A stretch of 64,000 nt of DNA, taken from the NCBI RefSeq assembly GCF_003034965.1, contig NZ_PZKE01000001.1:248001-312000 (forward strand). Direction: 5' to 3'. This document shows positions 8,342-16,612 of the stretch, piece after piece. The stretch is from Fuscovulum blasticum DSM 2131. GTDB taxonomy: Bacteria > Pseudomonadota > Alphaproteobacteria > Rhodobacterales > Rhodobacteraceae. The stretch's first letter is position 1. Each line of letters begins with the position of its first letter. Made by a program: the position numbers and the translations under genes. Below the pieces are notes generated by a model. That model was not told where the DNA came from. It ran no database searches and worked only from the letters and a program-made list of their open reading frames with translations.

Positions 8342-10195
8342 ATGAGACTGGGACCAAGCATCGCCCCCTTTGCCCGGGCCACGGAAAACCCGCCCGGGCA
8401 GATGGGGCCCTTCTTCCGCTGGGCCCTGCGCGGGGCCTGGCCCGGCATCCTGTGGGCGACGTTCTGGTCGGCAATGGCCGGGTCGCTGGAGGCGGTGTCG
8501 GCCACGCTGCTGGGCATGGTGATCGACGCGGCGAATTCCGCTGAACCCGCGCAGGTGTTCGGCCTGCATGGCACGCTGTTCATCGGGTTTGCGCTGTTCT
8601 ACCTGATCGCGCGGCCGCTGGTGTTCGGGCTGAACACCAGCGCCACCTCGATCACCATCGAGCCGAACCTGTTTCCGCTGATCCTGTCGCGGTTGCACCG
8701 CTGGACCATCGGGCAGGCGGTGACGTTCTTCGACAACGATTTTGCCGGCCGCATCGCGCAAAAGCAGATGCAGACGGCGCGGGCGGCGACCGATGTGGTT
8801 TCGGGCTGCGTTGAAACGGTGGCCTTCGGCCTGGCCTCGGTGCTGGGGTCAGTGGCGCTGATGGCGGCGATTTCGGGCTGGGCCACGGCGGGGCTGGTGA
8901 TCTGGGTGATCGCCTATATCGCCTTCATCCGCGGCTTCCTGCGCAAGGTGCGCAAGGCCAGCGGGGCGCGGGCGGCGGCGCGGGCCATGGTGACGGGGCA
9001 GATCGTGGATACCGTCACCAACATGAAGACGGTGAAGCTGTTTGCCTCCTCCGGGCATGAGGACCGGGTGGCGCTGGAGGCGATGGAGGGCTTTCGCGAC
9101 AGCGCGATCAGCTATGGCATCGTGTCTTCATGGTTCCGGTTCTGGCTGATGCTGCTGGCGGGCACGCTGCCGGTGGCGTTGGTGGGCACCACGGTCTGGC
9201 TGTATTCGCAAGGCCAGGCCAGCGCGGGCGGAATTGCCGCTGCGGGGGCAATCTCGTTCCGGCTGGCGCAGATGACCGGCTGGGTGTCGTTCAGCCTGAT
9301 GTCGATCTTCGGCAATCTGGGCGAGGTCGAGGATGGCATCCGCACGCTGACCGCGCCCTATACGCTGGCCGATGCGCCGGATGCGACCGAGCTGCCGCGC
9401 GTGCGGGGCGAGATCCGCATGGAAGGCGTCAGCTTTGCCTATGGCCGCAAGACCGGCGACGGGCATGGCGGCGTGGACGGCCTGACGCTGACCATTCAGC
9501 CGGGCGAAAAGATCGGCATTGTCGGTGCTTCGGGGGCGGGGAAATCGACGCTCGTCTCGCTGCTGCTGCGGCTTTACGATCCTGAAAAGGGCCGGGTGCT
9601 GATTGATGGCATTGATGTGCGCGGTGTCACGCAGGAAAGCCTGCGGCGGCAGATCGGGATGGTCACGCAGGAAACCGCGATGTTCAACCGATCTGCCCGC
9701 GAGAACATTCTTTATGGCCGCCCCGATGCCACCGAGGCCGAACTGTTCGCCGCCGCCGAAGCGGCCGAGGCGCATGAGTTCATCTTGCGTATGCGCGATC
9801 ATCAGGGGCGCAGCGGATATGAAGCGCATCTGGGCGAGCGCGGGGTGAAACTGTCAGGCGGGCAACGGCAGCGCATCGCGCTGGCGCGGGCCTTCCTGAA
9901 GGATGCGCCGATTCTGGTGCTGGACGAGGCGACATCGGCCCTGGACAGTGAGGTTGAGGCCAGCATCCAGACCGCCTTGCAGCGGGTGATGCAGGGCAAG
10001 ACGGTGCTGGCGATTGCGCACCGGCTGTCGACCATTGCGGAAATGGACCGGATCGTCGTGCTGGATGCGGGCCGGATCGTGGAACAGGGCAGCCATGCCG
10101 AATTGCTGGCGCCGGGCGGGCTTTATGCGCGTTACTGGCAGCGGCAATCGGGTGGCTTCATCGGCACCGATGACGAAGCGGAGGCGGCTGAGTGA
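8342..10195 (+). CDS. ABC exporter, fused permease-ATPase half-transporter (second of pair)
   Basis: 617-aa partner of the preceding transporter, with the same order: membrane domain (about residues 30-330), then an ATPase domain with Walker A GASGAGKST, signature LSGGQRQRIALARA, Walker B ILVLDEATSALDSE and IAIAHRLSTI. Both ATP sites look canonical, with a glutamate after Walker B, so the pair has no obviously degenerate site. The ATG at 8342 lies 11 bases after the upstream stop; the longer frame back to 8219 would overlap the upstream coding region and is rejected. The stop overlaps the GTG start of the RNA methyltransferase (GTGA). Confidence 0.92.
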   Translation: MRLGPSIAPFARATENPPGQMGPFFRWALRGAWPGILWATFWSAMAGSLEAVSATLLGMVIDAANSAEPAQVFGLHGTLFIGFALFYLIARPLVFGLNTSATSITIEPNLFPLILSRLHRWTIGQAVTFFDNDFAGRIAQKQMQTARAATDVVSGCVETVAFGLASVLGSVALMAAISGWATAGLVIWVIAYIAFIRGFLRKVRKASGARAAARAMVTGQIVDTVTNMKTVKLFASSGHEDRVALEAMEGFRDSAISYGIVSSWFRFWLMLLAGTLPVALVGTTVWLYSQGQASAGGIAAAGAISFRLAQMTGWVSFSLMSIFGNLGEVEDGIRTLTAPYTLADAPDATELPRVRGEIRMEGVSFAYGRKTGDGHGGVDGLTLTIQPGEKIGIVGASGAGKSTLVSLLLRLYDPEKGRVLIDGIDVRGVTQESLRRQIGMVTQETAMFNRSARENILYGRPDATEAELFAAAEAAEAHEFILRMRDHQGRSGYEAHLGERGVKLSGGQRQRIALARAFLKDAPILVLDEATSALDSEVEASIQTALQRVMQGKTVLAIAHRLSTIAEMDRIVVLDAGRIVEQGSHAELLAPGGLYARYWQRQSGGFIGTDDEAEAAE

Positions 10196-11418
10196 GGATT
10201 ACCGTCGAACGGCTGGGCCATCTGGGCGATGGGGTTGCGCCGGGGCCTGATGGCCCGATCTTCGCGGCGGGCCTGTTGCCCGGCGAGGTGGCCGAAGGCG
10301 AATTGCGCGGTGACCGGCTTGAGGAGGTGCGGATCGTCACCCCCAGCCCCGACCGCGTGCGCCCGGCCTGCGCCCATGCCCGCAGTTGCGGTGGCTGCCA
10401 GTTGCAGCATGTCTCCGACAGTTTTCTGGCGGGCTGGAAACAGGGCGTTGTGGCGCAGGCGCTGGCCCAGCAGGGGCTGGAGGCGCCGTTTCGCGGGCCG
10501 GTGCTGACATCGCCCCCGGCATCGCGGCGGCGGGCCACGCTGTCGGGGCGGCGCACCAAGGGCGGCGTGTTGATGGGGTTCCATGCCCGGGGCCGCGATC
10601 TGGTGATTCCGGTGCCGCAGTGCCGGTTGCTGCACCCTGACCTGATGGCCGGTCTTCCCGCGCTTGAGGCGCTGGTGTCCCTTGGCGGATCGCGCAGTGC
10701 CGAGGTGCAACTGACGGTGACGCGCAGCCTTGGCGGGCTGGATGTGGCCGTCAGCGGCGGCAAGCCGGCCGATGCCGCGCTGCGGATGGACCTTGCCCGG
10801 CTGGCCGAACAATTCGCGCTGGCCCGGCTGACCTGGGAGGACGAGACGGTGGCCCTGCGGGCCGAGCCGATGGTGCAGGTGGGGGCCGCGCGGGTTGCGC
10901 TGCCGCCGGGCGCGTTCCTGCAGGCGACTGAGGCCGGGGAATCGGCGCTGGTCGCTGCGGTGCAAGAGGCGGTGGGTCCGGCCCGGCGGGTGGCCGATCT
11001 GTTCTGCGGCCTGGGCACCTTTTCCCTGCCGCTGGCCGCCCGGGCCGAGGTTCACGCGGTGGAAGGCGACTCGGGCCTGACGGCTGCGCTGGACCGCGCC
11101 GCCCGCCTGACGCCGGGGCTGAAACGGATCACCGTCGAAACGCGCGACCTGTTCCGCCGCCCGCTGGAAGCGGATGAGATGAAGGGGCTGGACGCGGTGG
11201 TGATCGACCCGCCGCGGGCCGGGGCCGAGGCGCAGGCGGCGCGGCTGGCGGCCAGCACCGTGCCGGTGATTGCCATGGTGTCCTGCAACCCGGCCACCTT
11301 TGCCCGCGATGCGCGAACGCTGACCGAAGCCGGCTACCGTCTGGACTGGGTGCAGGTGGTGGACCAGTTCCGCTGGTCGGTGCATGTCGAGCTGGCCGCC
11401 CGCTTTTCCCGCCAATAA
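10192..11418 (+). CDS. TrmA/RlmC/RlmD-family RNA 5-methyluridine methyltransferase
   Basis: 408-aa SAM-dependent RNA m5U methyltransferase. A TRAM-like N-terminal barrel (about residues 1-50) precedes an iron-sulphur cluster ligand set (C60, C66, C69 and C144). The Rossmann domain has the SAM loop DLFCGLGTFSLPLA, the motif IDPPRAGA, and the catalytic cysteine C365 in MVSCNPATF. The family modifies 23S rRNA U747/U1939 or tRNA U54; which one here cannot be told by eye, so no symbol is given. The GTG start overlaps the ABC gene stop by four bases, an odd but clear coupling of an rRNA/tRNA modification gene to an exporter pair. Confidence 0.9.
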   Translation: MRITVERLGHLGDGVAPGPDGPIFAAGLLPGEVAEGELRGDRLEEVRIVTPSPDRVRPACAHARSCGGCQLQHVSDSFLAGWKQGVVAQALAQQGLEAPFRGPVLTSPPASRRRATLSGRRTKGGVLMGFHARGRDLVIPVPQCRLLHPDLMAGLPALEALVSLGGSRSAEVQLTVTRSLGGLDVAVSGGKPADAALRMDLARLAEQFALARLTWEDETVALRAEPMVQVGAARVALPPGAFLQATEAGESALVAAVQEAVGPARRVADLFCGLGTFSLPLAARAEVHAVEGDSGLTAALDRAARLTPGLKRITVETRDLFRRPLEADEMKGLDAVVIDPPRAGAEAQAARLAASTVPVIAMVSCNPATFARDARTLTEAGYRLDWVQVVDQFRWSVHVELAARFSRQ

Positions 11419-11507
11419 CACATCCGTGAGTCGCCCTTGTTTCTGATCGCTGGATCGGACCCGGGTTTTCGGTTAAGACCGGAAAAAAAGAGCAGGCGGA
11501 AACGAGT

Positions 11508-12002
11508 ATGCGGGCGTTCAAGATCATTGTGGTCCTGCTGGTCCTTGTCGGACTGGCGGGCTGTGGAAGTTCGAAGTTCAAGCGGTACAACGGCCCGGAG
11601 GTGACCTCGGTCCAGGTGCACAAGGGAGAGCGCAAGATGTATCTCCTGCACAATGACAAGGTGCTGAAAAGCTATGACATCGGTCTGGGTTTTGCGCCGG
11701 TCGGGCACAAGCAGTTCGAAGGCGACGGCAAGACGCCGGAAGGCACCTATTACATCAGCCACAAGAACCCGAACTCGGAATACCACCTGTCGCTGCGGGT
11801 GTCATATCCGAACGAGGCCGACCGGGCCTATGCCAAGAGCATGAACAAGTTGCCGGGCGGCGACATCTTCATTCATGGCGGGCCGAAACGGAAAGTTGAC
11901 CGGCGCGACTGGACGGCGGGCTGTGTGGCCGTGACCGACAAGCAGATCGAAGTCATCTATTCGATGATCAAGCCGGGAACGCCGATCCACATCCTGCCCT
12001 GA
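11508..12002 (+). CDS. L,D-transpeptidase (YkuD) lipoprotein
   Basis: 164-aa lipoprotein: signal peptide with lipobox LAGC (lipidated C19), then a YkuD domain over the rest. The active-site motif is present: H123 in IHGG and the nucleophile C139 in DRRDWTAGCVAV. It would act on peptidoglycan tetrapeptides in the periplasm, making 3-3 crosslinks or anchoring proteins. Compact YkuD proteins of this size also include the DpaA/ErfK-like hydrolases, so crosslinking versus cleavage is open. A second YkuD protein lies 1.5 kb downstream. Confidence 0.9.
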   Translation: MRAFKIIVVLLVLVGLAGCGSSKFKRYNGPEVTSVQVHKGERKMYLLHNDKVLKSYDIGLGFAPVGHKQFEGDGKTPEGTYYISHKNPNSEYHLSLRVSYPNEADRAYAKSMNKLPGGDIFIHGGPKRKVDRRDWTAGCVAVTDKQIEVIYSMIKPGTPIHILP

Positions 12003-12081
12003 TCGCGGGCGCAGGCCCTTGACGGCAGCCCCGCCGGCCATACGATCCGGCGGGAAATACGGGTGTCGTGGAGCACGAGTT

Positions 12082-12843
12082 ATGGATGACGAGACCCGGT
12101 TCCCCCGGGTGGACGGCCCCTCTTACCTGGCCTTTCTGGATGCCGTTCACCGGGTCATGGCCTTTGGCTGCTATCTGGAAATCGGATGCCGGACAGGGCG
12201 CACCATCGCGCCCGTCCGGGGCCCGACGATCGCTGTTGATCCGTTCTTCAAGGTTGAGAGCAATGTGATCGGCTCGAAGCCCAGCCTGTTGTTGTTCCAG
12301 CAGAAAAGCGATGATTTCTTCGCCTCGCGCGTGCTTGAGAAGCTGGGAATTCGCGTATCCTTCGCGTTCCTCGACGGGCTGCACCTGTTCGAATACCTGC
12401 TGCGCGATTTCATCAATACCGAGGCGCACAGCCGCCCCGAAGGCGTGATCGCCCTGCATGACTGCGTGCCCTTCGGCGAAGGGATGCTGACCCGCGATCT
12501 GGAAAACCTGCCGCGCGGCGCCTGGACGGGGGATGTCTGGAAGCTGATCCCGATCCTGCAACACTACCGGCCCGATCTGAAGATCACGGTGCTGAACTGC
12601 CAGCCCACCGGGCTTGTGCTGATTTCCGGGCTGGACCCGGTGAACACGGTGCTGCGGCAGGCCTATGACCGGATCATTGCCGACTGGACGGATGTGGATC
12701 TTGTGCCCTACGGGCTTGACCGGTTCTTCGGCAGCTTCGCCCTGACCGACGCGCGATCTTATGCCAAGGCGGGCTTTCCCGATTTCAGGCGCGTTGCACG
12801 GCGACCGGACACGTTGAAAACCCCCGTGCCGGTCAGCCCCTGA
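12082..12843 (+). CDS. Class I SAM-methyltransferase-like protein (Methyltransf_24 type)
   Basis: 253-aa protein with a Rossmann-type start (YLEIGCRTGRTIA, a degenerate SAM loop) and FAFLDGLHLFEYLLRDF followed by ALHDCVPFGEG, a pattern seen in class I methyltransferases of the MT24 group. These are often found near glycan genes, but the substrate is unknown. The ATG at 12082 has GGAG eight bases upstream; the longer frame starting at 12019 lacks a ribosome site. A GC-rich hairpin (CGGCGG 12852-12857 / CCGCCG 12863-12868) sits between this gene and the convergent CAP gene and may end both transcripts. Confidence 0.65.
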   Translation: MDDETRFPRVDGPSYLAFLDAVHRVMAFGCYLEIGCRTGRTIAPVRGPTIAVDPFFKVESNVIGSKPSLLLFQQKSDDFFASRVLEKLGIRVSFAFLDGLHLFEYLLRDFINTEAHSRPEGVIALHDCVPFGEGMLTRDLENLPRGAWTGDVWKLIPILQHYRPDLKITVLNCQPTGLVLISGLDPVNTVLRQAYDRIIADWTDVDLVPYGLDRFFGSFALTDARSYAKAGFPDFRRVARRPDTLKTPVPVSP

Positions 12844-12858
12844 TCTTGCGGCGGCGGA

Positions 12859-13374
12859 TCAGCCGCCGGTGACCATCGTCCACCAGATCTTGCCGTTGCT
12901 TTCCTGGAACCAGGCAAAGCCCAGATCGCGGGCGGCGGGGTCCAGAATCACGGCGCGGGTGTCGGCCTGGGCCATCCAGGCGGACAGGGTTTCCAGTTCG
13001 GTCTGGTAGGTTTCCGAAATCAGCTCGCCCATCAGGCGGCCGGTGTAGCCCACCCGCTGCACCCGCACGAGCGGCGAAGAGCCATCGGAACCGAAATGCC
13101 AGGGCCGGTTCTGCACCGACATGTCGCGCGAATGGGTTTCGGCGGCGGCGTTGAGCTGGGGGTTCAGCGCCATCGCCTGCAGGCCCTTGGCCGACCGCAG
13201 CGCGTTCACGCCATCCAGCAGGCGATAGGGGATTTCGGCCGCGACCGCGGGGGTGATCTGATAGACGCGGGGCAGCGGCTTGCCGTCCGCGCCCAGTTGC
13301 GCGCCGCCTCCGCCCGACACACAGCCGGCAACCAGCAGGGCGGGAGCCATCAGGACAAGGGCGCGTCTGTTCAT
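12859..13374 (-). CDS. CAP/SCP-domain lipoprotein
   Basis: 171-aa exported lipoprotein with lipobox VAGC near residue 18, followed by a glycine-rich linker and a CAP (cysteine-rich secretory protein/PR-1) domain. Recognisable elements are LLDGVNALRSAKGLQAM, AETHSRDM (the CAP histidine region) and the C-terminal DLGFAWFQ..WWTMVTGG. Bacterial members are periplasmic and of unclear function, often linked to the cell wall. It sits between two L,D-transpeptidase genes and is divergent from the second. Confidence 0.85.
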   Translation of the reverse strand: MNRRALVLMAPALLVAGCVSGGGGAQLGADGKPLPRVYQITPAVAAEIPYRLLDGVNALRSAKGLQAMALNPQLNAAAETHSRDMSVQNRPWHFGSDGSSPLVRVQRVGYTGRLMGELISETYQTELETLSAWMAQADTRAVILDPAARDLGFAWFQESNGKIWWTMVTGG

Positions 13375-13552
13375 GTCATTTCACCAGCTATTGGGGGCCC
13401 CGGACGGGCAAATTGCGCCCTCCCTTTAGCGAAAGCCCCGGCAACAGGCAAACCCAAGTCTGCGTGAACTTGCGGGTTGACGGGTCTTTGATTTGCGACT
13501 TTCTGCCGGAAGGAGTAACTTCCCGCCAAATCCGATGTGTCAGGAGTGTATG

Positions 13553-14149
13553 ATGACTGCCGAAAGGCTTCCGCGCAGAGCGTTTCTTGGGGCCGCCGCT
13601 GCCCTTGGGACTGGTCTGCTGACCGTTCCGGCCCGCGCCCAGGACGGCACCACCGAATTCGCGCCGCCCGCGTCCAGCACGATCCGCAACAACATCTCAA
13701 GTTTCCGGATGCTGGACTGGAAGCAGTACTTCGACAACACCAAGAAGGGCGCGATCCTGGTGGATATCACCTCGCGCGCGCTGCATTTCTGGTCGGAAGA
13801 TCAGTCGGTTTACCGGCTGTATCCCACCTCGGTGCCGCTGTCGGAAGACCTGACGCGCCGTGGCCGGACCGAAGTGGTGCAGAAGGTGGTGAACCCGCCG
13901 TGGCGCCCGACGCCTTCGATGAAAGAACGCAATCCCGAATGGCCCGATGTGGTTGAAGGCGGCGCGCCGGATAACCCGCTTGGCACCCGCGCGATGTATC
14001 TGAGCTGGACCTATTACCGAATCCACGGAACGCACGATACCCGCAAGATCGGCCGGAAATCATCGAACGGTTGTATCGGCCTGTACAATGAACACGTCGA
14101 AGAACTCTACGACATGGTGAAGATCGGGACGCAAGTGTTGCTAATTTGA
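13553..14149 (+). CDS. L,D-transpeptidase with Tat-like signal
   Basis: 198-aa YkuD protein. The N-terminus has RRAFLGAAAALGTGLL and an AxA cleavage site (ARAQ), so it is exported, probably by Tat although the second motif residues are not canonical. The catalytic motif is H158 (RIHGTHD) and C174 (SSNGCIGLYNEH). Tandem ATGs occur at 13550 and 13553; the second is six bases after AGGAG and is chosen. This Ldt class of Alphaproteobacteria crosslinks peptidoglycan and in some species attaches outer-membrane proteins to it. It is followed by a long inverted repeat and the 59-residue peptide gene. Confidence 0.88.
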   Translation: MTAERLPRRAFLGAAAALGTGLLTVPARAQDGTTEFAPPASSTIRNNISSFRMLDWKQYFDNTKKGAILVDITSRALHFWSEDQSVYRLYPTSVPLSEDLTRRGRTEVVQKVVNPPWRPTPSMKERNPEWPDVVEGGAPDNPLGTRAMYLSWTYYRIHGTHDTRKIGRKSSNGCIGLYNEHVEELYDMVKIGTQVLLI

Positions 14150-14167
14150 CAATACCTTCGCCGGCGA

Positions 14168-14210
14168 AGCTGCAACGAAACAAGCCGGATTGCAAAATTT
14201 CGTTGCGGCT
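14168..14210. repeat. 13-bp inverted repeat between ldt and the small peptide gene
   Basis: AGCTGCAACGAAA (14168-14180) and TTTCGTTGCGGCT (14198-14210) pair along all 13 positions with one G-U wobble, leaving a 17-base loop. There is no T-run after it, so it is not a classical intrinsic terminator. It could be an mRNA-stabilising hairpin or an operator for the peptide gene at 14294. Confidence 0.6.
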
Positions 14211-14293
14211 GCTTAGAGGGCGTTACGAGGAAAAAATTGGGTGCATGCCGTCGCCTCTGCAATCTCGATGGTGTGCCGTAACTGGAGGCTAAC

Positions 14294-14473
14294 ATGAAGA
14301 AACTCGCGCTCGCCGCTGTGCTCTCGGCCGCTGCTACGTCGTCGTTCGCTGGCGGCATGGTTGAGCCGGTGATGGAACCGGAAGTCGTCAAGGCTCAGAC
14401 CTCGTCGTCGGCCGGCGGCATCATCATCCCGCTGCTGCTGCTCGTTCTGGTGGCTGCTGCTGCTTCGAACTGA
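14294..14473 (+). CDS. 59-residue exported hydrophobic peptide (YjbE-like)
   Basis: Short gene with GGAGG seven bases before the ATG. The product has a signal peptide ending ATSSFA, an acidic/valine part with PEVVKAQTSSSAGG, and a C-terminal hydrophobic segment (PLLLLVLVAAAA). The layout and the pieces FAGG, PEVV, Q-x-SSS-x-G match the three tandem small proteins at 25.3-26.2 kb, so I take it as a remote paralogue. Nine of its thirteen alanine codons are GCT, as in the porin gene and unlike most genes here, which suggests strong expression. It ends at a strong intrinsic terminator. Function unknown; it sits convergent with hemH. Confidence 0.8.
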   Translation: MKKLALAAVLSAAATSSFAGGMVEPVMEPEVVKAQTSSSAGGIIIPLLLLVLVAAAASN

Positions 14474-14491
14474 TTTCGGTCTGACCGAAGA

Positions 14492-14518
14492 AAAGGCGGC
14501 AGCCTAGCTGCCGCCTTT
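14492..14518 (+). terminator. Intrinsic terminator of the small peptide gene
   Basis: Perfect stem GGCGGCAGC (14495-14503) / GCTGCCGCC (14507-14515) with a 3-base loop, extended by an A-run and TTT. The symmetrical A/T flanks could also stop convergent hemH transcripts. Confidence 0.85.
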
Positions 14519-14572
14519 GTCATTTCTGCAGGGCCGATTCAGCGTTGGTTCTGCCTGGCAGCGGCGCCAGTT

Positions 14573-15688
14573 TCAGCGGCGCAGCCAGCCCGACAGGTTG
14601 TCCTCGATCACGGCGACAAGGGCCGAGATATGGGCGGCATCGTCGTTCAGGCAGGGAATGTAGGTGAATTCCTTGCCGCCCGCGTGTTCAAAACTTTCGC
14701 GGATCTCGCCGTTGATCTCTTCCAGCGTTTCGATGCAGTCGGCCGAGAAGGCCGGTGCGATCACGGCAATGTGCTGTTTGCCCTGACGGGCCAGCTCGGC
14801 CACATGATCCACCGTATAGGGTTTCAGCCATTCTTCCGGCCCGAACACCGACTGGAAGGTGGTGTTGATCATCTCGGGCGCCCAGCCCAGCCGTTCGCGC
14901 AGCAGCCGCGTGGTCTTGGCGCATTGGCAATGGTAGGGGTCACCCTCCATCAGATAGCGCTTCGGCATCCCGTGATAGCTGGCCACCAGAACATCGGGCT
15001 TGCGTTCAAGGCTGTTCCAGGCGCGTTCAACCGACTGGGCCAGCGCGTCGATGTAAAGCGGATGGTCGAAGTATTCCGGCACGGTCCGCACCGCCGGCTG
15101 CCGTTTTTCCTGCATCAGCGCACGGAAGAACTGGTCATTCGCGGTGGCCGAGGTCGCGCCGGCGTAATGCGGATACAGCGGGAAGAACACGATCTTCTCG
15201 CAGCCCGCATCAACCATCGCGCGCACCTTTGATTCGGTGGACGGGTTGCCGTAGCGCATACAGAAATCGACCATCACATCGGCCCCGTGCCGCGCGGACA
15301 TCGCTTCGGCAATCCGGGCGGTCTGCGCCTTGGTGATGGTCATCAACGGGCTTTCGTTCAGCTCGTGATTCCAGATTTCCTGGTAGTTGTGTCCCGAGGA
15401 GAACGGCCGCTTGGACAGGATCACCAGTTGCAGCAGCGGCTGCCACTTCCAGCTTGGGTAGTCGATGACCCGCTTGTCCGAGAGAAACTCGTTCAGGTAG
15501 CGCCGCATCGACCAGTAGTCATAGCCATCGGGCGTGCCCAGGTTGGCCAGCAAGACCCCGATCCGTGGTCGCCGCACCGGCGGGTGGTCTGCGGGGGCGT
15601 GGGCCAGCCGCCCCTGACCCGCCGCGAGGAAGCCGTCGCCGTTCCCGTTCGGGGGCAGGGCGTCCTTGGCTTCGCGGGAATCCGGCAT
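14573..15688 (-). CDS. hemH: Ferrochelatase
   Basis: 371-aa enzyme inserting Fe2+ into protoporphyrin IX to give protoheme, at the cytoplasmic face of the membrane. Conserved parts are GVLLANLGTPD (residue 44 on), FCMRYGNPS, FFPLYPHYAGATSAT and the metal-binding histidine H239 in SYHGMPKRY. The closely spaced cysteines C254/C256 (PYHCQCAKTT) follow. A roughly 40-residue N-terminal extension rich in Pro/Gly/Asn precedes the core, so the true start could lie further downstream. It is a single-gene unit. Confidence 0.95.
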   Translation of the reverse strand: MPDSREAKDALPPNGNGDGFLAAGQGRLAHAPADHPPVRRPRIGVLLANLGTPDGYDYWSMRRYLNEFLSDKRVIDYPSWKWQPLLQLVILSKRPFSSGHNYQEIWNHELNESPLMTITKAQTARIAEAMSARHGADVMVDFCMRYGNPSTESKVRAMVDAGCEKIVFFPLYPHYAGATSATANDQFFRALMQEKRQPAVRTVPEYFDHPLYIDALAQSVERAWNSLERKPDVLVASYHGMPKRYLMEGDPYHCQCAKTTRLLRERLGWAPEMINTTFQSVFGPEEWLKPYTVDHVAELARQGKQHIAVIAPAFSADCIETLEEINGEIRESFEHAGGKEFTYIPCLNDDAAHISALVAVIEDNLSGWLRR

Positions 15689-15745
15689 GATGTCGCTTTC
15701 TTAGGGGGCGCAGTCCTAGCGGAGATAAAGGGTTATGCGCCGGGG

Positions 15746-16585
15746 TCAACCGTCCTGAGACGATGTGGGCAACGGACGCTCGGTCACATTCAGGGCATCG
15801 GCCAACCGTTGGGCAGCCGATCCGGGGCGCAAGGGTTGTTGCTGGCTTTCGTGCGGGGCCCACCCGGTAAGGCAGACGATTTCGAAGGTGGCGGTGATCC
15901 GGCCACCTTCGGCCGGGAAGCTGCGCGCCAGGATTTCCGCCGCCCGAAGAAAGACGGCGCGGCGCGTCGGCCGGCGCAGGCGGGCGGCAAGGGCATTGGT
16001 TTCCCCCATGGCGCGCAGGTCTGCGGCCAGATGGAACAGGTCACGATACTGCACGATGCGGGTAAAACTGTCGGCCACCGGCAGGGCCAGACCGGCCCGC
16101 TGCACCAGCGCCCCCAGATCGCGGATGTCGCCCATGGGCACCACGCGCGGCGACAGCCCGCCCGACACCTCGGCCTCGGCCTCGGCCAGCGCGCTGCGCA
16201 GTTCGTGCAAGGTGCGGCCGCCGAACATCAGCCCGATGAACAGGCCATCGGGGCGCAGGGCGCGGCGGCACTGGATGATCTGGCCCAGCGGATCATCCGC
16301 CCAGTGCAGCGCCAGCGCATGAACCACCAGATCTTGCGTCGCGGGGGCCAGGTCCAGCACCTCGGCATCCTCGACCACGCGCGCCTGCGGCAGGGCAGTC
16401 TGCCACAGAGCCGGAAAACCCGTCACCACGCTGGCGGACGTAAAGGCCCTGTTAACCAGTTCCAGCCTTTCCTGAACCTCGGCAACCGCCTCGTCCTGCA
16501 GGAACAGGGCCGGTTCAGGCGACCGCAGCGCACGGGCGCGGGCGCGCAGCAGGGCCGGTCGGTCGGTCAGCGGGGGGTGGGCCAT
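15746..16585 (-). CDS. SAM-dependent methyltransferase, NDUFAF5/BioC-like
   Basis: 279-aa protein with a methyltransferase core: EDAEVLDLAPATQDLVVHALALHWADD and the post-core IIQCRRALRPDGLFIGLMFGG, a layout shared by BioC and NDUFAF5 relatives. The canonical GxGxG SAM loop is not evident: the expected region reads SVVTGFPALWQ. Alphaproteobacterial homologues near comF and grxC are commonly placed with NDUFAF5, the complex I assembly hydroxylase. No symbol is justified. The ATG at 16585 is only 27 bases from the divergent comF start. Confidence 0.75.
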   Translation of the reverse strand: MAHPPLTDRPALLRARARALRSPEPALFLQDEAVAEVQERLELVNRAFTSASVVTGFPALWQTALPQARVVEDAEVLDLAPATQDLVVHALALHWADDPLGQIIQCRRALRPDGLFIGLMFGGRTLHELRSALAEAEAEVSGGLSPRVVPMGDIRDLGALVQRAGLALPVADSFTRIVQYRDLFHLAADLRAMGETNALAARLRRPTRRAVFLRAAEILARSFPAEGGRITATFEIVCLTGWAPHESQQQPLRPGSAAQRLADALNVTERPLPTSSQDG

Positions 16586-16612
16586 GGGTGTGATCTTTGG
16601 GGGCAGACGGGC

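Noticed and set aside
15287-16612. In-frame N-terminal extension of comF by over 400 codons
   Set aside because: It runs antisense through the methyltransferase and hemH coding regions; the double zinc-ribbon start at 16613 is the family N-terminus.
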